From positions 3,559,852-3,623,851 of the forward strand of contig ML133420.1 in NCBI GenBank assembly GCA_003864495.1: a stretch of DNA of 64,000 bases, read 5' to 3'. The stretch is from Nemopilema nomurai (Eukaryota; Cnidaria; Scyphozoa; Rhizostomeae; Rhizostomatidae). Positions within the stretch are counted from its first letter, which is position 1, and every line of letters starts with the position of its first letter. Below the pieces are notes generated by a model. The model had not been told where the DNA came from. It made no database searches and saw nothing but the letters and a program-made list of their open reading frames with translations. Made by a program: the position numbers and the translations under genes. Below are positions 1 to 12,739 of this stretch, one piece after another.

Positions 1-1013
1 CCTGGGACATTAGAATAAAGGCATTTCACTTTTTATTTTTTGGAAAGAAAAGCATTACAATAAGCTTTGCACGTAATGAGCTTAGACACTACATGGTGAC
101 ACAGAATAATTCAGTTTTTTGGATAAAAATGAAAAAGCAAAAGTTGGCCTGTAAATGAAAACTGATGAGAAAGCAGAATACACCATCAAAGTATTTTATC
201 TGAAACAGTTTGATGAAGAAACATTTCTTTAATTTTAAGCATGAAATGTTTGCGACAACTGAAGGTCCTTAACATGATTGTTGAGTATGACAGATGAGGG
301 GAGCTGCAGAAGAATCTGTGCTCTTGAACTTACATCAGGCATCTTGACAGTTTTCAAGGATCTTAAACACCAGGCATCTTAACATCCAAAAAAAATTCTC
401 CTCCCTAGATTCAAGATTTTTATCACTGGATCTGGTATAAAAATTATTCTCCTGAAGCCATTGGTTCTCCTTCATATCCAGTTGATAGTCAATGCTTAAT
501 GTTTTTAGAAAACCATAATTATTTGGCTGAACAGTAGTTTTTTGCTTTTTTAACAAAAAGTTTTCTTTGTTTTAAATTTTACTATAATTTAATTTGAGTA
601 AGTGGAGATTTCCAAAGTATTATTGTTTACCAGGTCTCAATGGTTGACAATAATTGTTTCTCAATAGAAAGTTGACTAGAATACTTTGAGCCATGTTGAA
701 TACTTTTTGGACATAACTGTGAAATCACGTTTGCCAGTTATTAATCGTTTTGAAACTAAATCCGTTTATAATTGAAGTATCGCAATATCAGAATACCCTA
801 AACAAACTCCAAAATTTCGCTTAGTTTGAACATTGCCACTACTAGAGATAATTTTGGAATTGCCAACTCTTTGTCCTGAAATAGGCGACTGTACTTAGTA
901 GATTACCATTGTGTGAATTTATGATTCGTACTGATACAATTTGGATATATTTTACTAGGTATACTTTCAATCACGACGCCTAATATTTCTAGTTTTTTTC
1001 TTTTTTCTTTTAG
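1..1013. other. Presumed DGCR8 intron; no exon recognised
   Basis: AT-rich sequence upstream of a clear 3' splice site (polypyrimidine tract then TAG at 1011-1013). I looked for the WW/heme-binding segment that should precede the motif IPCLH and found none. The only open frame, on the minus strand at 335-556, has no recognisable domain. It is most likely the 3' part of an intron. Confidence 0.6.
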
Positions 1014-4000
1014 AAACACAAAATTCCGGTGGCTGCAATTCCATGTCTGCACCAAATCTTAGGCCTTCGGGCCAAGAATTCGAAAAGAAAACGCACATCC
1101 TCCACTGAATGCCCATTGAAAAAGCAGAAGAAAGTTGAAAATGCGGAGAAGGATAGATTGGTAGTTAAGGGATCTGGTAACAGTGCGAATGACAGCGCAA
1201 AGTTATCGTCTTGTGTTGACCAGAGTGCGGCAGTTGACTATGGAATCCCTGTGCGCAGTAAACAACAAGGTGGTCCAGTGGGCATCGTCGCTGCAGGTAG
1301 TTTTAGTTTTTGATCCTTTTGTGTGGCTTGAAGGGTTATTTTCTGTAATCAGACTGTCTTCGGTTGAAATGAGACTTATGAGTTAATAACATGAGTTAAC
1401 GGGGAAACGTAGCAATGTCATTTTGTAATACATTGCATCGACCCTACTCCCAAATATTATTTTCGAATTGAATGTATAGAATGGAGCCGTGAAGGAACTA
1501 GTGGGTGGGGGCACATGCCCGGAGGTGCTTGCTAATTGTTAATTCATTTAGATGATGAGATTATGAACCTTTTCTCGTATGACTTTTATGAATTCATCGC
1601 TTTTGCTGATTGATTTTACAATGACTTTTAGCACAGGTTCCTTCTTTTGTGCCCAGACTCTTTTGCCAAGTCACAAAGCGAATGCAATGAAGGCTCTAAT
1701 TTCAACGTTGAGGTAGAAACAAAAGAAAGAGGGCCTTTAACTGGACAGTCGGAGCCAAAGGAGTCGATAGACGAACTTGAGCCTTGTAAGAATGTACAGA
1801 ATGAGAGAAACTACGAATTTCAAGATGCAATCATTGCGACAAAGGTCGTCGAAAACATTGAAGTTGTTGACTTGGAAGAGATGAAAATATACTTAAAGCG
1901 AATTTTTGGCTTCAAAGAAATCACTGAAGATGAACTGAGAGTTCCAGTTTTTGGAGAGGGGAATAAAACGGAGATTAAGCCTGGTCTGCCAGAAGCTCTA
2001 AGGGCAGTTCCATTTGCAACGGTAGCAAGATCAAAGAACCAATTTACTGTTTCGCCAGGCAAAACACCACTTGCAATTTTGACTGAATATTGCAGTAAGG
2101 AATTGAAGAAAAAACTAGAGATGGTCGATGTCGAAACAGAAGGCGAGCAATATGTTATCGAAGCAGTGATTGGTGGGTTAAGGTACGGTCGAGGCGAAGG
2201 GCGATCGAAGAAAGTAGCTAGGCAGGTTGCAGCGCAAAGGACCATGGGAATTATGATGCCGGAGCAATTTGAAGAAATGACAAATTTTGAGTTCACAGAA
2301 AAACAATTATCGGTACTTATTTTCATTTTCTAACATTTATTTCCCTAAGAAGAAATTGACTTGTAAGTTTTTGTTATACCAAGTATCTGAGGTTTTGGCC
2401 TTTTTTGTCACAAATGTGTTCTTGCATCGTCAAAAAGATCCTTAAAGAGCAACTTCGATTTCAGGAATGCCAATTTTTCGAAGAGCACTGTACTTTGAAT
2501 TTGATTAATATTTGGTGATTAAAAAGATCCTACTTAATAGTTCTCTGTGGTGATGACTGGGCCATCCGTTGTGCCAGTAGTGGTCCATCATACTAATTAG
2601 CCACTTTGTTCCAATTAGCTTGCGCTGTGACTTAGTCACTTTGTTTCAAAATTGAATTTTCTTTCTAATTTCAAGGGATTATTTGTCAGTGTTTATATTA
2701 TTGTTGCACAGCGAGCAGCGGGCTCAAATCTTTAGATACATTGGCAAATTACGCTGTCTCTTCTTCCTTGCTATCATTTGTAGCTCATCATGTCTCTAAA
2801 ACTGAGATGAAAATTGCACATTTATGCCGTAGAGATTAGCCCTTAAGCTTTGAAAAAAGTTTGGTTTACTTGTTTAGACAAAAGTCCGATGTCATGTCTC
2901 CCAGTATTATTGCCAGTATTAGGAGCTACTTTTGTTGTTGCTGTTGTTGTATGATTTTTGCCGTTTCATTATTGCCATGTTGGGAATTCACTCGATCGGT
3001 TGTGCTTACGCAGGTGTTTGATAAGCTGGACATCGACGACGCTTCCGTTGCTGACTTCGCAAGGTCCGTTGGTCTTCCTGCGCCGGCCGAGGTCCTCTCC
3101 ACCTGCCTCAAAAGGTATCACCGCTACAGTCACTAAACAGACACCAATTACTCAGCAAGAAGCTTAGCATCGATCTGCTGCCAGCAATGCAATTCAATTT
3201 TGCCAGCAATGCAATCCCAGTGCAATCAACTCGTTCCATCGACGCAGTATCACACAGAGAAGATTTCACATTAAATGGGCTTACTCTTACCACACTTACG
3301 TCTCTGTAATACTCCATCCCATTAATGTCTGACGCATCGAGACGGTCTTTCATGAAAGCGGTTTTGCATTTTAGAAATGGACAACGCATTGAAATGATAT
3401 TGCGGTGACGTAATGTGGGTGAAGCCCCTTTAAGCAACCAACTCATTATTTGCAAGTTCTCAAAGTGCTTCTAATGGCACAAAAAAGTGGCATAGTGGCT
3501 CTGTTTTCCTTAAACACAGACAGTAATCAGGGATGAGCAGACGCCAATGAAAAGATAGTTTTCGCTGGTTTCCTTAAGCACCTCCAATTGGATTTCATAC
3601 ACACGTACATACATACATTTTGGCATTCCCTTCTATTATTTTGCTTTACCCAGGAACCGCTCTCTCTTTGGTGATGCTGACATCGAATTCAAGTTGACAC
3701 AAGGAGAAAATAGCGACATTCACACTTACGAGATCACATGCGGCAAGCACAATGCCACCGTAAGCATGGCCTTGTTCTTCCTCGAACCTGGCTGGCCATT
3801 GAAAGAACGCTTTCGTTTTTAATGATTTTCTCACGGTTGGCTTACTTGAACATTGCATACATCCCATCCTGGGACTGTTATTCTTTATAATTCCGATGTA
3901 TTATATTCCTTAAAAACTGATGTTCCAAAGTTACCACTGCTACTTCTTGCAGTCTTAGATGTAGGTGGAGGGCTAAACACTGCTCTGCCACGAGCCTATT

Positions 4001-5939
4001 AACTGTAAAGAATGTAAATGAGAAGGAAAAGATGTATATGGTCAAGAGGGTTCTGAAATTAAAGAATGGCTGGGAAAGACAGAGAATGGCACTGATGTAA
4101 TCTTGTGAGTGAGTGCTACCATGTCGCTCTTTGGTGTCCGAATGCCATGTAGCCAGTCTACTGGTGTGCATACACGTGTTCATTCGAGACTATACGGGTA
4201 GTCCTATTTCGTTTGAAAGGTGTTCCTTTTGACTCAGGGTAAATGCAAGAACAAAAGGACAGGAAGACATCTTGGTGCTCAGGCCATACTCAAGGTTTGT
4301 GGCTTCCCAACGTTTCTTTCTTTCGTCTAGTAGTTTACTAATGCTTTTTGTTTCCAGAAATTTGTTTTACTTTCAGAATATGTAATGTCATAAACTTTGC
4401 CAAACTGTAACCTCCAGCATTTAGGATCGTAGATTATTTTTATAGCCATGCAAGGGAATTTTTTCTGCTGGATTGCCATTGGGTGCGATCACCTTTAAAG
4501 GCAGTTTTCACTTACAGTTTTACCGGGTAGTCCTGACGCGCAATTAGTGCATATGACCAAGAGTGTGGCCACCTAATGGCTTTTGAATGGAAGAAGTTGC
4601 ATGTGCTAAATGATCTGTTTTTTTAATGTAGAAGATTCACCCGAAACTGCAGAAATGGGGCCAACTGGTGAGGATGTACTGCGATGCTCCTAAGAAGTTC
4701 TTCAGGGACTCCAAGGTGGAAAGCATTTGTTTAAATACAGAGTCGCGTGCTTTGTTACGTTCCCTGCTATTTTCCAACTGCTAAATTCTATTGGTGACAT
4801 TATCAGGGGGTTAGATGCTCCTTTACTATTTGCAGTCGCCTTTTCTTGCTTCTGTCTACGCAAATAGCATCAGAATACTGTTGCAATATCTTACGTTGCA
4901 CAAATTGTTATTCGCGATGTTTTCTAGCTCTTTTGCCAGCCATGACATTTACTAATGTGTATGTTTGTTTCTCACACCCTCTTTTGCTCATTTGAAACAG
5001 TTAAATTTCTCCCTTTTCACAGTTTTGTACGATATTTCACGTTTCGTATGTTTCGCTTGTATTTTATTCCCTACATTTCCTTCGATTTCTTCCAGAAATT
5101 AGAGAGCGACAGAGAGTTTTCCCAGTTGCCCCGTACAAATCCTGACCTCATTTTGAAACTGAAGGAAGAGTTGAGACTTTTGGAAGTGAGTTTTCTAAAC
5201 TGAAGAGAATTCGACAAGATTGCAATGGTTTTTGTTTCTCGCGAGAACACAGCTTGGACCCTTTCTTCAATTGATTTCTAGACACTTCCCCGTCTTTCTT
5301 CTTGAGGGGGAAGCCTAGTTTTAAAGCTGTAATTTATTTGATATCTTTGAGTAGCTACATGTCTATTTGTTGACCACACCGTGACCACGAACTCCAGACA
5401 TTAAGTATTTTCCTCGTGGTGAAGTGTTTCTGTTGGTAATTAGCTTTTTGGCCTCCTTTGTGTACGAAGTCTTTTTGGCCTCCTTTGTGTACGAAGACAA
5501 AGTGAACCAACGTATTGAACATACTCGAAAGATTTTTTCTGGACTCAAAACTGTGGTTCCACCGATCAGACACATATTCAGGCCGTGAAACGATTCCCTT
5601 TGAAAGAGTTGGTGATAATTCTATTACGGCAAAAGTTATCCATTTATCAAAGTTTATTTCAACTCTTTATAAGTTCCAGTACCTTCAACGTCATCATCCC
5701 TCGCTGTCTGATTAAGCTAAGTAAGAAGTGTTTTAGCTAGAAACTTCACTTTTGTTGCATGTTGTTATTTGCCCATTTAGGGAAGTTGTCTTTTAACGGG
5801 TTATGCTTCCATAGAAAATTTACTTTAAAATGATACTTTTGATTTCTTTCAGAAGAGAAGCCAACAGCCGTCGTTGACACTTGCAGAAGGAAAATCCATT
5901 GCAACATCATCTGTTCCGTCAAGAGACCTGGATCTTTGA
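1014..5939 (+). CDS. DGCR8: DGCR8/Pasha, Microprocessor subunit (5' exons outside window)
   Basis: Spliced gene, 3' part only: exons 1014-1296, 1657-2312, 3014-3114, 3654-3759, 4238-4294, 4632-4715, 5096-5185 and 5853-5939 (TGA). All have GT-AG junctions, phases agree, and they give 487 residues. DGCR8 binds primary microRNA hairpins and partners Drosha in the nucleus. The first exon carries the motif IPCLH that follows the WW/heme-binding region in animal DGCR8, then a Lys/Arg-rich patch (NSKRKRTSS and PLKKQKK) that may be nuclear-localising. VDLEEMKIYL matches the conserved linker. The first dsRBD (fragment residues about 224-299) runs from GKTPLAILTEYC to the helix KKVARQVAAQRT. The second (about 337-405) runs from PAEVLSTCLKR through CGKH and CKNKR to LGAQAILKKIHP. 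The C-terminal tail with KLKEELRLLE corresponds to the Drosha-binding helix. The WW/heme domain must lie in exons to the left of the window. The match in order, spacing and motifs is strong. Confidence 0.93.
5441..5496. repeat. Two-copy direct repeat in DGCR8 last intron
   Basis: A roughly 26-bp unit (core TTTTTGGCCTCCTTTGTGTA) occurs twice head to tail within the last DGCR8 intron. It falls inside no exon. Confidence 0.8.
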
Positions 5940-6845
5940 TAACGAATGCAGCCAACTCGAATCTGGAAGTACAGATTTGGTCTCTTTCGCCAATCAAAAG
6001 TGAAATTCAATTTGAAAATTAAGTGTTTAAAAGTGATAGATTAGAATTTTAGAGTTGTTTTTCCTTTAATAGGTTTTGTAGTCGTTTTGCTTTTAGATGC
6101 GGTAATGGAATTGAATTTGTAAAGTAAAAATGGCTCCTGTGAAAATTTGTTATCAAAAGTGACTGTTTGCAGCGAAATTCTCGAAACAACATTGATACAA
6201 AGCTGTTGTTCAATTTTCAGTCAACGAAATTTCCTGTGCGAAATTGCCAACAATCCAAGCCAAATCTTTTTTAAAGTGCGTCTTCTATATGGTCACTTTC
6301 AGAGGCTAAGACGTTTTTTGGATTAAAATATTGAGTTCTAGAGAGAGTTTTGAAAGATCTTGAGCAAAAAGTGTGTTTTATGGAGATTTTTTATTTTAGT
6401 TTGAAGGTATGACTCATGCAACGGCTTCTTCTGCAAATTAAAAAACAACAAACATTTTGAACTGAAAAGATTTCTCACTCTCAGCATGCTCCACATGATT
6501 TGCTATGACCCTCTGCGTAGGAGCCCAGGAAGGGAAGCGCTGGCGCGTGTACAAAAGCGAGCCTAGGAGTTGCGAAAGAGACCGGAAAGCCAGTCAGGGA
6601 AGATACAGAATAGTTTTGTAATGGGATGAAATAACTTTTGCAAAATCAGTGAAAGGAAAAGGAAGCCAAAATACGGAAGATATGTGAAGCATGCGGTAAA
6701 ACGTCAGCGAATCTGTTTCGTCGGCTTGCGGAAATAAATGTTTATCAACTGGCCTACTCCCAAATTTCCGCACGAACTCCCTCAAGCAGTTTATTTTGAA
6801 ATGTTACTGATGACAGAGACTCATATTCTACTTCAATGATTGAAA
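5940..6845 (+). other. DGCR8 3' UTR plus NF1 5' flank
   Basis: This is 906 bp between the DGCR8 stop and the NF1 start codon, on the same strand. It must hold the DGCR8 3' UTR and the NF1 promoter and 5' UTR. The one canonical AATAAA seen (6733-6738) lies only about 107 bp before the NF1 ATG, so the two transcription units may nearly abut. No other coding signal was found. Confidence 0.55.
6733..6738 (+). terminator. Candidate polyadenylation signal of DGCR8
   Basis: AATAAA about 795 bp after the DGCR8 stop and about 107 bp before the NF1 start codon. It is the only canonical hexamer noticed in the gap, so assignment to DGCR8 is by position only. Confidence 0.4.
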
Positions 6846-9800
6846 ATGTACCGGGATCAAAAGTCTTATGAATGGGTGCATATCGCACTGAAACGCTTCA
6901 AAACACAGGTAAATTGTCATTCGCTCGTGCAAGGCCAGTTTGCCCACCGTTAAAGCAGGAAATAGCGTTAAATCACACGCCTTCAATCTCATCTCTATTT
7001 CTTGTTGTTGTCAGACATGGTTTTTAGTAACAGGCTCCATCCCATTACTTTGTTTTCGAGCTCTGAAAGAGATATGTGCAAATATGGCTCAATGTGTCAT
7101 CGCCTTCCATTCAAAAATAGTTTTTCGATCTGATTTTGTTATTCCTTTCTTTACAAGCCAAATCTCCATTAAATCGCGAAATGTCCAATAAGCTGAAATA
7201 TTTACCAATTCTAGCAAAAACATTTTCGTAAATTCAAAACTGGAGCTTAAGCCTGGTTGCAGGTTTTGGATTGCCAGACAAAGCTGAATGAAAACAAAGA
7301 CCTTTATTCCTTTTGAATGGTAGCAAATGTTTCCTCTACTGAAATTGAAACCACAAATCGCCTAATACGATTTTAATACTTCAAATTGATTCCTGCTTTG
7401 TCTTCATACTTAGGATGTTGATTCTGTTAGCTCTCTCATTGTTAGTTTTTCCCAGAATCTATTAGCACATTACAGTCTGGAATTTTCATGTAATCCAGCT
7501 CTTTAACAGGGCAGGATTTGGTTGGTCGTGATTTGTTAGTTCTCTGATTACTGCTGAAAAACATATGGCTGCATTGTCAGGTCCTTAGCCCTAGGAGATT
7601 TTTTCTTAATGTGCTATAATGTTACTCTGCCTGTGGTATCTCTGGCATGCAAATTTGCAAGAATGTTGTATTGTTTAAAGAACTTTGGAAGTTGTGATAT
7701 GCCATGTGCCATGAGCCAATTACAAAGAAAATCATGAAAAAGCCCAACAATTTCTTCTGGAGTTTGTCAGAGATACAGAGAACTGAAGTAGGAGAGATGC
7801 AAGAAAAGAAGATTAGCTGAATATTCCATATCTATTTGTTACCTGGATTAACCAAAGGTGGAATTTAAAGGGGCTGGGTCATGTGTAAGGCTGCAGGACA
7901 ATGTTGCTATTTTCAAGCTTGTGGATGGGGTGAATCCACCAAGCAACTGAACTGACATTTGGCAGGAAAGTGGATGGCCCTGCATCGTGAAGACCTTGAT
8001 GCTTATGACACAACAGATGTTGATTTTGCATCCCCAAATACATGTAGATTTATTAAAAGCATATATTTGGAGAATTTTGAATTGATCAGTCTATGAAAAA
8101 GAAGCATGTTCGTTATGCAGGGGGCAAGGAGAAGAGAGCTTTATATAGGGCTGTTTGGCTGAAAGGACAGAGATGTGTTTATTTTCAAGCACAGGTCCAG
8201 GAACAGTACCACTTCCGTAAAGGATGACTTAGCTCTCGTCTTCCTCCATTGAAGCTATTGAAGATGTAGGCATCGCTTCAAGCATTATTTCATCGTCTGC
8301 CATTGTGTAAGACACAATGATTTGTAAACAGAATCCCTCATACATGCAGGCTGTCCCGCACAAAACTTTTGTTTACAGTTATGTGACCCAGCCCCTTTAA
8401 AAGGAATTTGAAGGGTGAATGGGTGACATGTGGACCCTCCAAAATATAGCAGCTGTTTGAAAGGTGTTTTGAAATCCAGCCTCGCAAAGATGCATTGCTA
8501 CAAGTGTGCAATTTTTCAGCATGCCATCAGATTACCAGCTACCCCACAAGTGCATGCCTGAGCCATACCCCATTAGAACCTCATTACGGCTAAGTTTTGT
8601 ATCAATTTCCATTTTGTATGTATTTGATTACCAAACATCATTTTTTGACACAAATACACATGTAGGCTACTCCTGGCATTTACAAGGATTCAGCCCTTTC
8701 ATTTGTCCTGGTGTTTGAGGAGAGTGGTCAGTGGTTCCTTAATCTCCTTTTTCTTTTCCATTTAGCCATCTGACATAGGCTAACCTCCTGAACTCTATGA
8801 AAGCAGCCATATGTTACCTTTCCCCTTTTGTTATGTTGCAGCTTCCATTAAATGGCGAGCAGAATTGTTTGCATTCAGAACAATCAATAAGTCTTGTGCG
8901 CCAGAGTCTCATAAACCTTTCTCAGCATCAATTTACTGCCATTATCACAGCATTGACTACTTATATGAAGGATGTCAACTTTTTGGTAAGCCCTAACTTC
9001 ATATCCTGGTTTCATATTATGGATATCGTCTTCAAAATATTCATTGCCATCAATTTTCCCATTTTTGTAATGTTATCATATAGAAGACCTGTGTGGTACA
9101 ATCTATTACGAAAATTTTGCCTCTTTACGACATTCACTGACTATTGGTCTGTAAAAGTGATCTTCATTGAAATACAGGTGTTTTAGCAATCAAGAGCTAA
9201 TGATAATTTTTTTAGCATTCCCAGCCACATGATCAGCAAGAACGGATTTGCAGGTCAAATATTATTGTTTTAGAGACCATTCTTCAATGCTTCAAGAAAG
9301 TGAGTCAATTTATTTTTGTAATTTATTTCGCTTCAGGAAAACTCTTTTGGTTTAATCAAATTTTTGTGTGACCCTGTCCCTTATGAATTGCAGGAACATT
9401 TTGCTATTTAGAAGACTCTTAGCATGGTTACACTTGCTATGATGGTTGTAATATATAATAAATCTATTCTGTTGATAGTCCTTCACCATTTTAGTGAACT
9501 ATCAGTTATTTTGTTATCAATTTAGCATGTCAACTGCAATGCATCAATGTCAGATGATGTTGTCTCAAAGCAACTTTTGCCAACTTTTTGTCCGGTGAGT
9601 ACAGATGTCTATTTGGAGAAGATGATACTATTTTTACTGGCATTCATATAGTTGCTCATGCATATTTGTGAATATGTCTGGAGATTCATTGATAACAGCT
9701 CTTATTTGGATTCTGTTTTTGGGTAATTGTGTTTGGATTCAAGCATTTGAAACTTTATGTGGACATTCTTTTCTATTGTCTGTGGCATTATTTTATAGAT

Positions 9801-12739
9801 TCAAACTAAAGTTCTTGTTTTTCTAAGGCCAATCTGCCTATGATTTGTTCCCTGGGTTTTTAGTAGATCTAGCTTCTGTAATCTGTATAGTTTTTTCTGA
9901 AGTAAAAATATTTTCCTGATGACAATATTGCTTCTTCTTTGTTCTCAGTTGTTATATTCTTCACCACACAGCTTGTTTTGCAACAAGATGCTGTTGGCCA
10001 TTACAAAAAGATGTATGAGCTCAGTGGAAGTATTTTATCAAAGATTAGCCAATTTCACTTCACGGCAGTTTTTAACAGGATCATGTCTAGGTAACTGGCA
10101 TTCTTTTGTTTTTTTGTCAAAAAATAATTCTTTTAACTATAAAGCTGAATGTTATATATAGTATATTTAGTTTTTTTAAAGAGACATTGCTTCTTTGGTT
10201 GTTAATTTTTACATATGTGGTGTTATTTTATTTTATTCAGGATTACACATTTGGCTGAGGCTGGAGAAGATGGCCCAGCAACTGTTGATGACATTGCATT
10301 GATGAAGTTTCTTCATGTGAACAAGAAATCATTGGTAACAGTATTAAATGGTAAGAGACTGTCATTGTATTTAGCTAAAGACAAGCTTAACATCATTGTG
10401 ACAATCATTGCACCATTTTTCACTATCATAACTTTCCATCATCAACATCACCCCTGTCATCACCAGCTAGTGATCAGCTGTTTGCACATGATCATTGTCA
10501 GACCTGATGAATATGTCAATCACTGACAGTCATACTCAGCAACAGCACCAGTTGATGATTTCCAACTACTTACTTTGCTGGTTTCCCTTAACATTGTTCA
10601 TTTTTGTTTGCAGTTTGTTTGTTTGCTGCATTTGTTACGATTTTATTTTTTAGAGGTGGTTAAATTCTTCAAGCTTCTCAAAAAGCATTCCCAATTACTA
10701 CTACTGAAGTCTCTTGACAAGGCAAGTATCATTCAAAAAGTAGCTTGCTGCTAGCTTCTAAAGATATTGCCCTCATTAAATAAAGAAGGTGATACCTCAC
10801 AACCAAGTGTTTTTAAGAATAGTTGCATTTTGGTGATTAACTCTCTGCAACATCACAAGTAACCAGGCTGTTTTGTTTTGCTTTACCCAGCAATGATAAC
10901 AAAATGTTTATTCTAGTTAATCTGGAACTGGATAGAGAATTATCCAGAACAATTTGGAGCTTTGTACAAAGAGCAGCAAACACAACTTTCAGGTAAGGAA
11001 AGAAGTTGCAGTTGCTCAAGTGTGCCATTAACCATCTACTGTTTGAAGTTTAGTCAAAAAGTGACTGTTCATTTGTATCTGTGGTCAATTTCAGTTGATT
11101 TAAAAAAGACCATAATGGTTGTCAGATTGATAGATTAGATGTTATATTCGAGGAAAAGAAATCTGTGTTGAAGAAGTTTAGAGAATCCTCTCTTTGTAGG
11201 TGTTTAGAAAGAATTGATAAATCACATTCACATAGGTTAGTGCAAATTAAGGTACACTTAAAGTGTGCATCAAATAATGTATATATCATTCTCTTTATTT
11301 GCATTTCAGATGTCAGCGACAGTTTGTTTGTTGTGGTTGATGTTTTCTCAGAGTCCTCCAAGAAGCGCTCAGCAACTTGGCCGGTTCAAGTGATGGTGCT
11401 TCTGTTGTGCCAGGTGAGACTTTCTTGCAAACAATGGACTAGGGACAATACCAAACCACCTGAAAGCCAACTTGTGTTTCATTCCTTAGTGATTATAATC
11501 TAGCTATGCTCAATTAAGTGTTCAATAGTATATATATATAGTGTATTAGTTTGTGAAAAATTAGGTTGACAGTAATTTCATGTAGTTGCTTTGTAAATGT
11601 TGTAACTTTCTCCTAATTATCTTCTGGATGTTGTTATTAGAAAATTATTTTGTAATTTCATCTTTTCATAACTCTGATAATTATGGCATGATGCTCATGA
11701 AGTGCTTCTTTCGTTTTCTCGTTCTTGTAATTTGTTACTTCTCACCGTCTTCTCTCGCCATTAAGATGTACAAGAAATCGTCATGCACCCTTACATCGAG
11801 CCAAATTTGTCAGCTAGGTCTTCAAAGCTGTTTCATGTATTACAAAAAATTGCTTTTGTTCAACTATAACATGACCTTTCCCCACCCCACAATTTTTTTA
11901 TTTTTTATATTTTCTCAAAAGCAATCAGTCCGAGAAGCAGCTGGAAACGGTGAACTCTCAAAGGGTCAAAATTATTTAAAGGTATGATAGCTTGCGATTA
12001 TTCAACATGTATAATGTAATATATTTTAGATCTTTGCTTATTTATCTCACATAAAGGCAGAGAATTATGCACCAATGCAGCATATAAATGTTCTTGTTTT
12101 TATAGAGATCGTTTCTTGAAAACTTGAAGAAGGCCTTAGTGAGCGGCAAGGCCTCTGCAGAGAGCTCCGTTATTGCCTGTGTTCAACTTTGCAAAGCGTC
12201 GACCTATATAAACAGAGAGGACAATGTGGTGTGTTTCCTCGTTGCCGAAGTCCTCAACGAGCTAAAGGTAATTCTAACATGTCTTTCACTATTCGCAAGA
12301 AAGATTTCAATCGTTATCGAAAATGACCTCAGTATCCTACAACTTCTATTATTAGCTTTCTACAGTTGGTATGCAATTTTAGCAGATCGCGGCAGACGAA
12401 TCATGGCTGGAAGGTTTCAAATTGCAAACAGCACATTTCAGTTCTTTATCGTCTCCATTTTTCTCCTATGACAATGCCTACTTGAAGCAAGGCCACGAAA
12501 ATGTTATTGTGGGAATAGTTTATATTTGATTTCGCTTTCAGTCTCTGCTGTTCAACTCGTCAAAGATCTTGACATTTAATCAAGGCGTTTCTGTCGTTGA
12601 CGTCATGACCGACTGCTTTGTCGCGAGTTTTCGCATCAATTTTCGAAACAACCAGCACTTCGAAGTTTGTTTTCAAATCGACGCCCCAGTCATCTTCCAG
12701 CTGTCACTGGTGAAAGGCCTCTATCGCATCGTTAAGGAG
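6846..12739 (+). CDS. NF1: NF1 exons 1-12: N-terminal region (residues 1-419)
   Basis: Exons: 6846-6908, 8842-8985, 9216-9299, 9526-9594, 9972-10090, 10241-10350, 10654-10721, 10917-10992, 11310-11413, 11922-11981, 12106-12267, 12542-12739. Landmarks shared with human neurofibromin: LPLNGEQN at the start of exon 2, FNRIMSR (end of exon 5), WNWIENYPEQF (exon 8), KRSATWPVQVMVLLLC (exon 9), VQLCKASTYIN (exon 11) and FRNNQHF (exon 12). Exon 7 ends in an ACAAG/GCAAGT GC-type donor. Exon 12 uses a weak GTTCGT donor, which also occurs after exons 20, 39 and 62. This part is helical repeat in known neurofibromin structures and has no catalytic role. Confidence 0.92.

Noticed and set aside
3605..3616. 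ACAT short repeat as telomere-like or regulatory
   Set aside because: Only about three units; ordinary microsatellite noise in a DGCR8 intron.
11764..11815. Possible extra NF1 exon (VQEIVMHPYIEPN)
   Set aside because: Its phases do not fit flanking exons 9 and 10, which join in phase without it and match human length.
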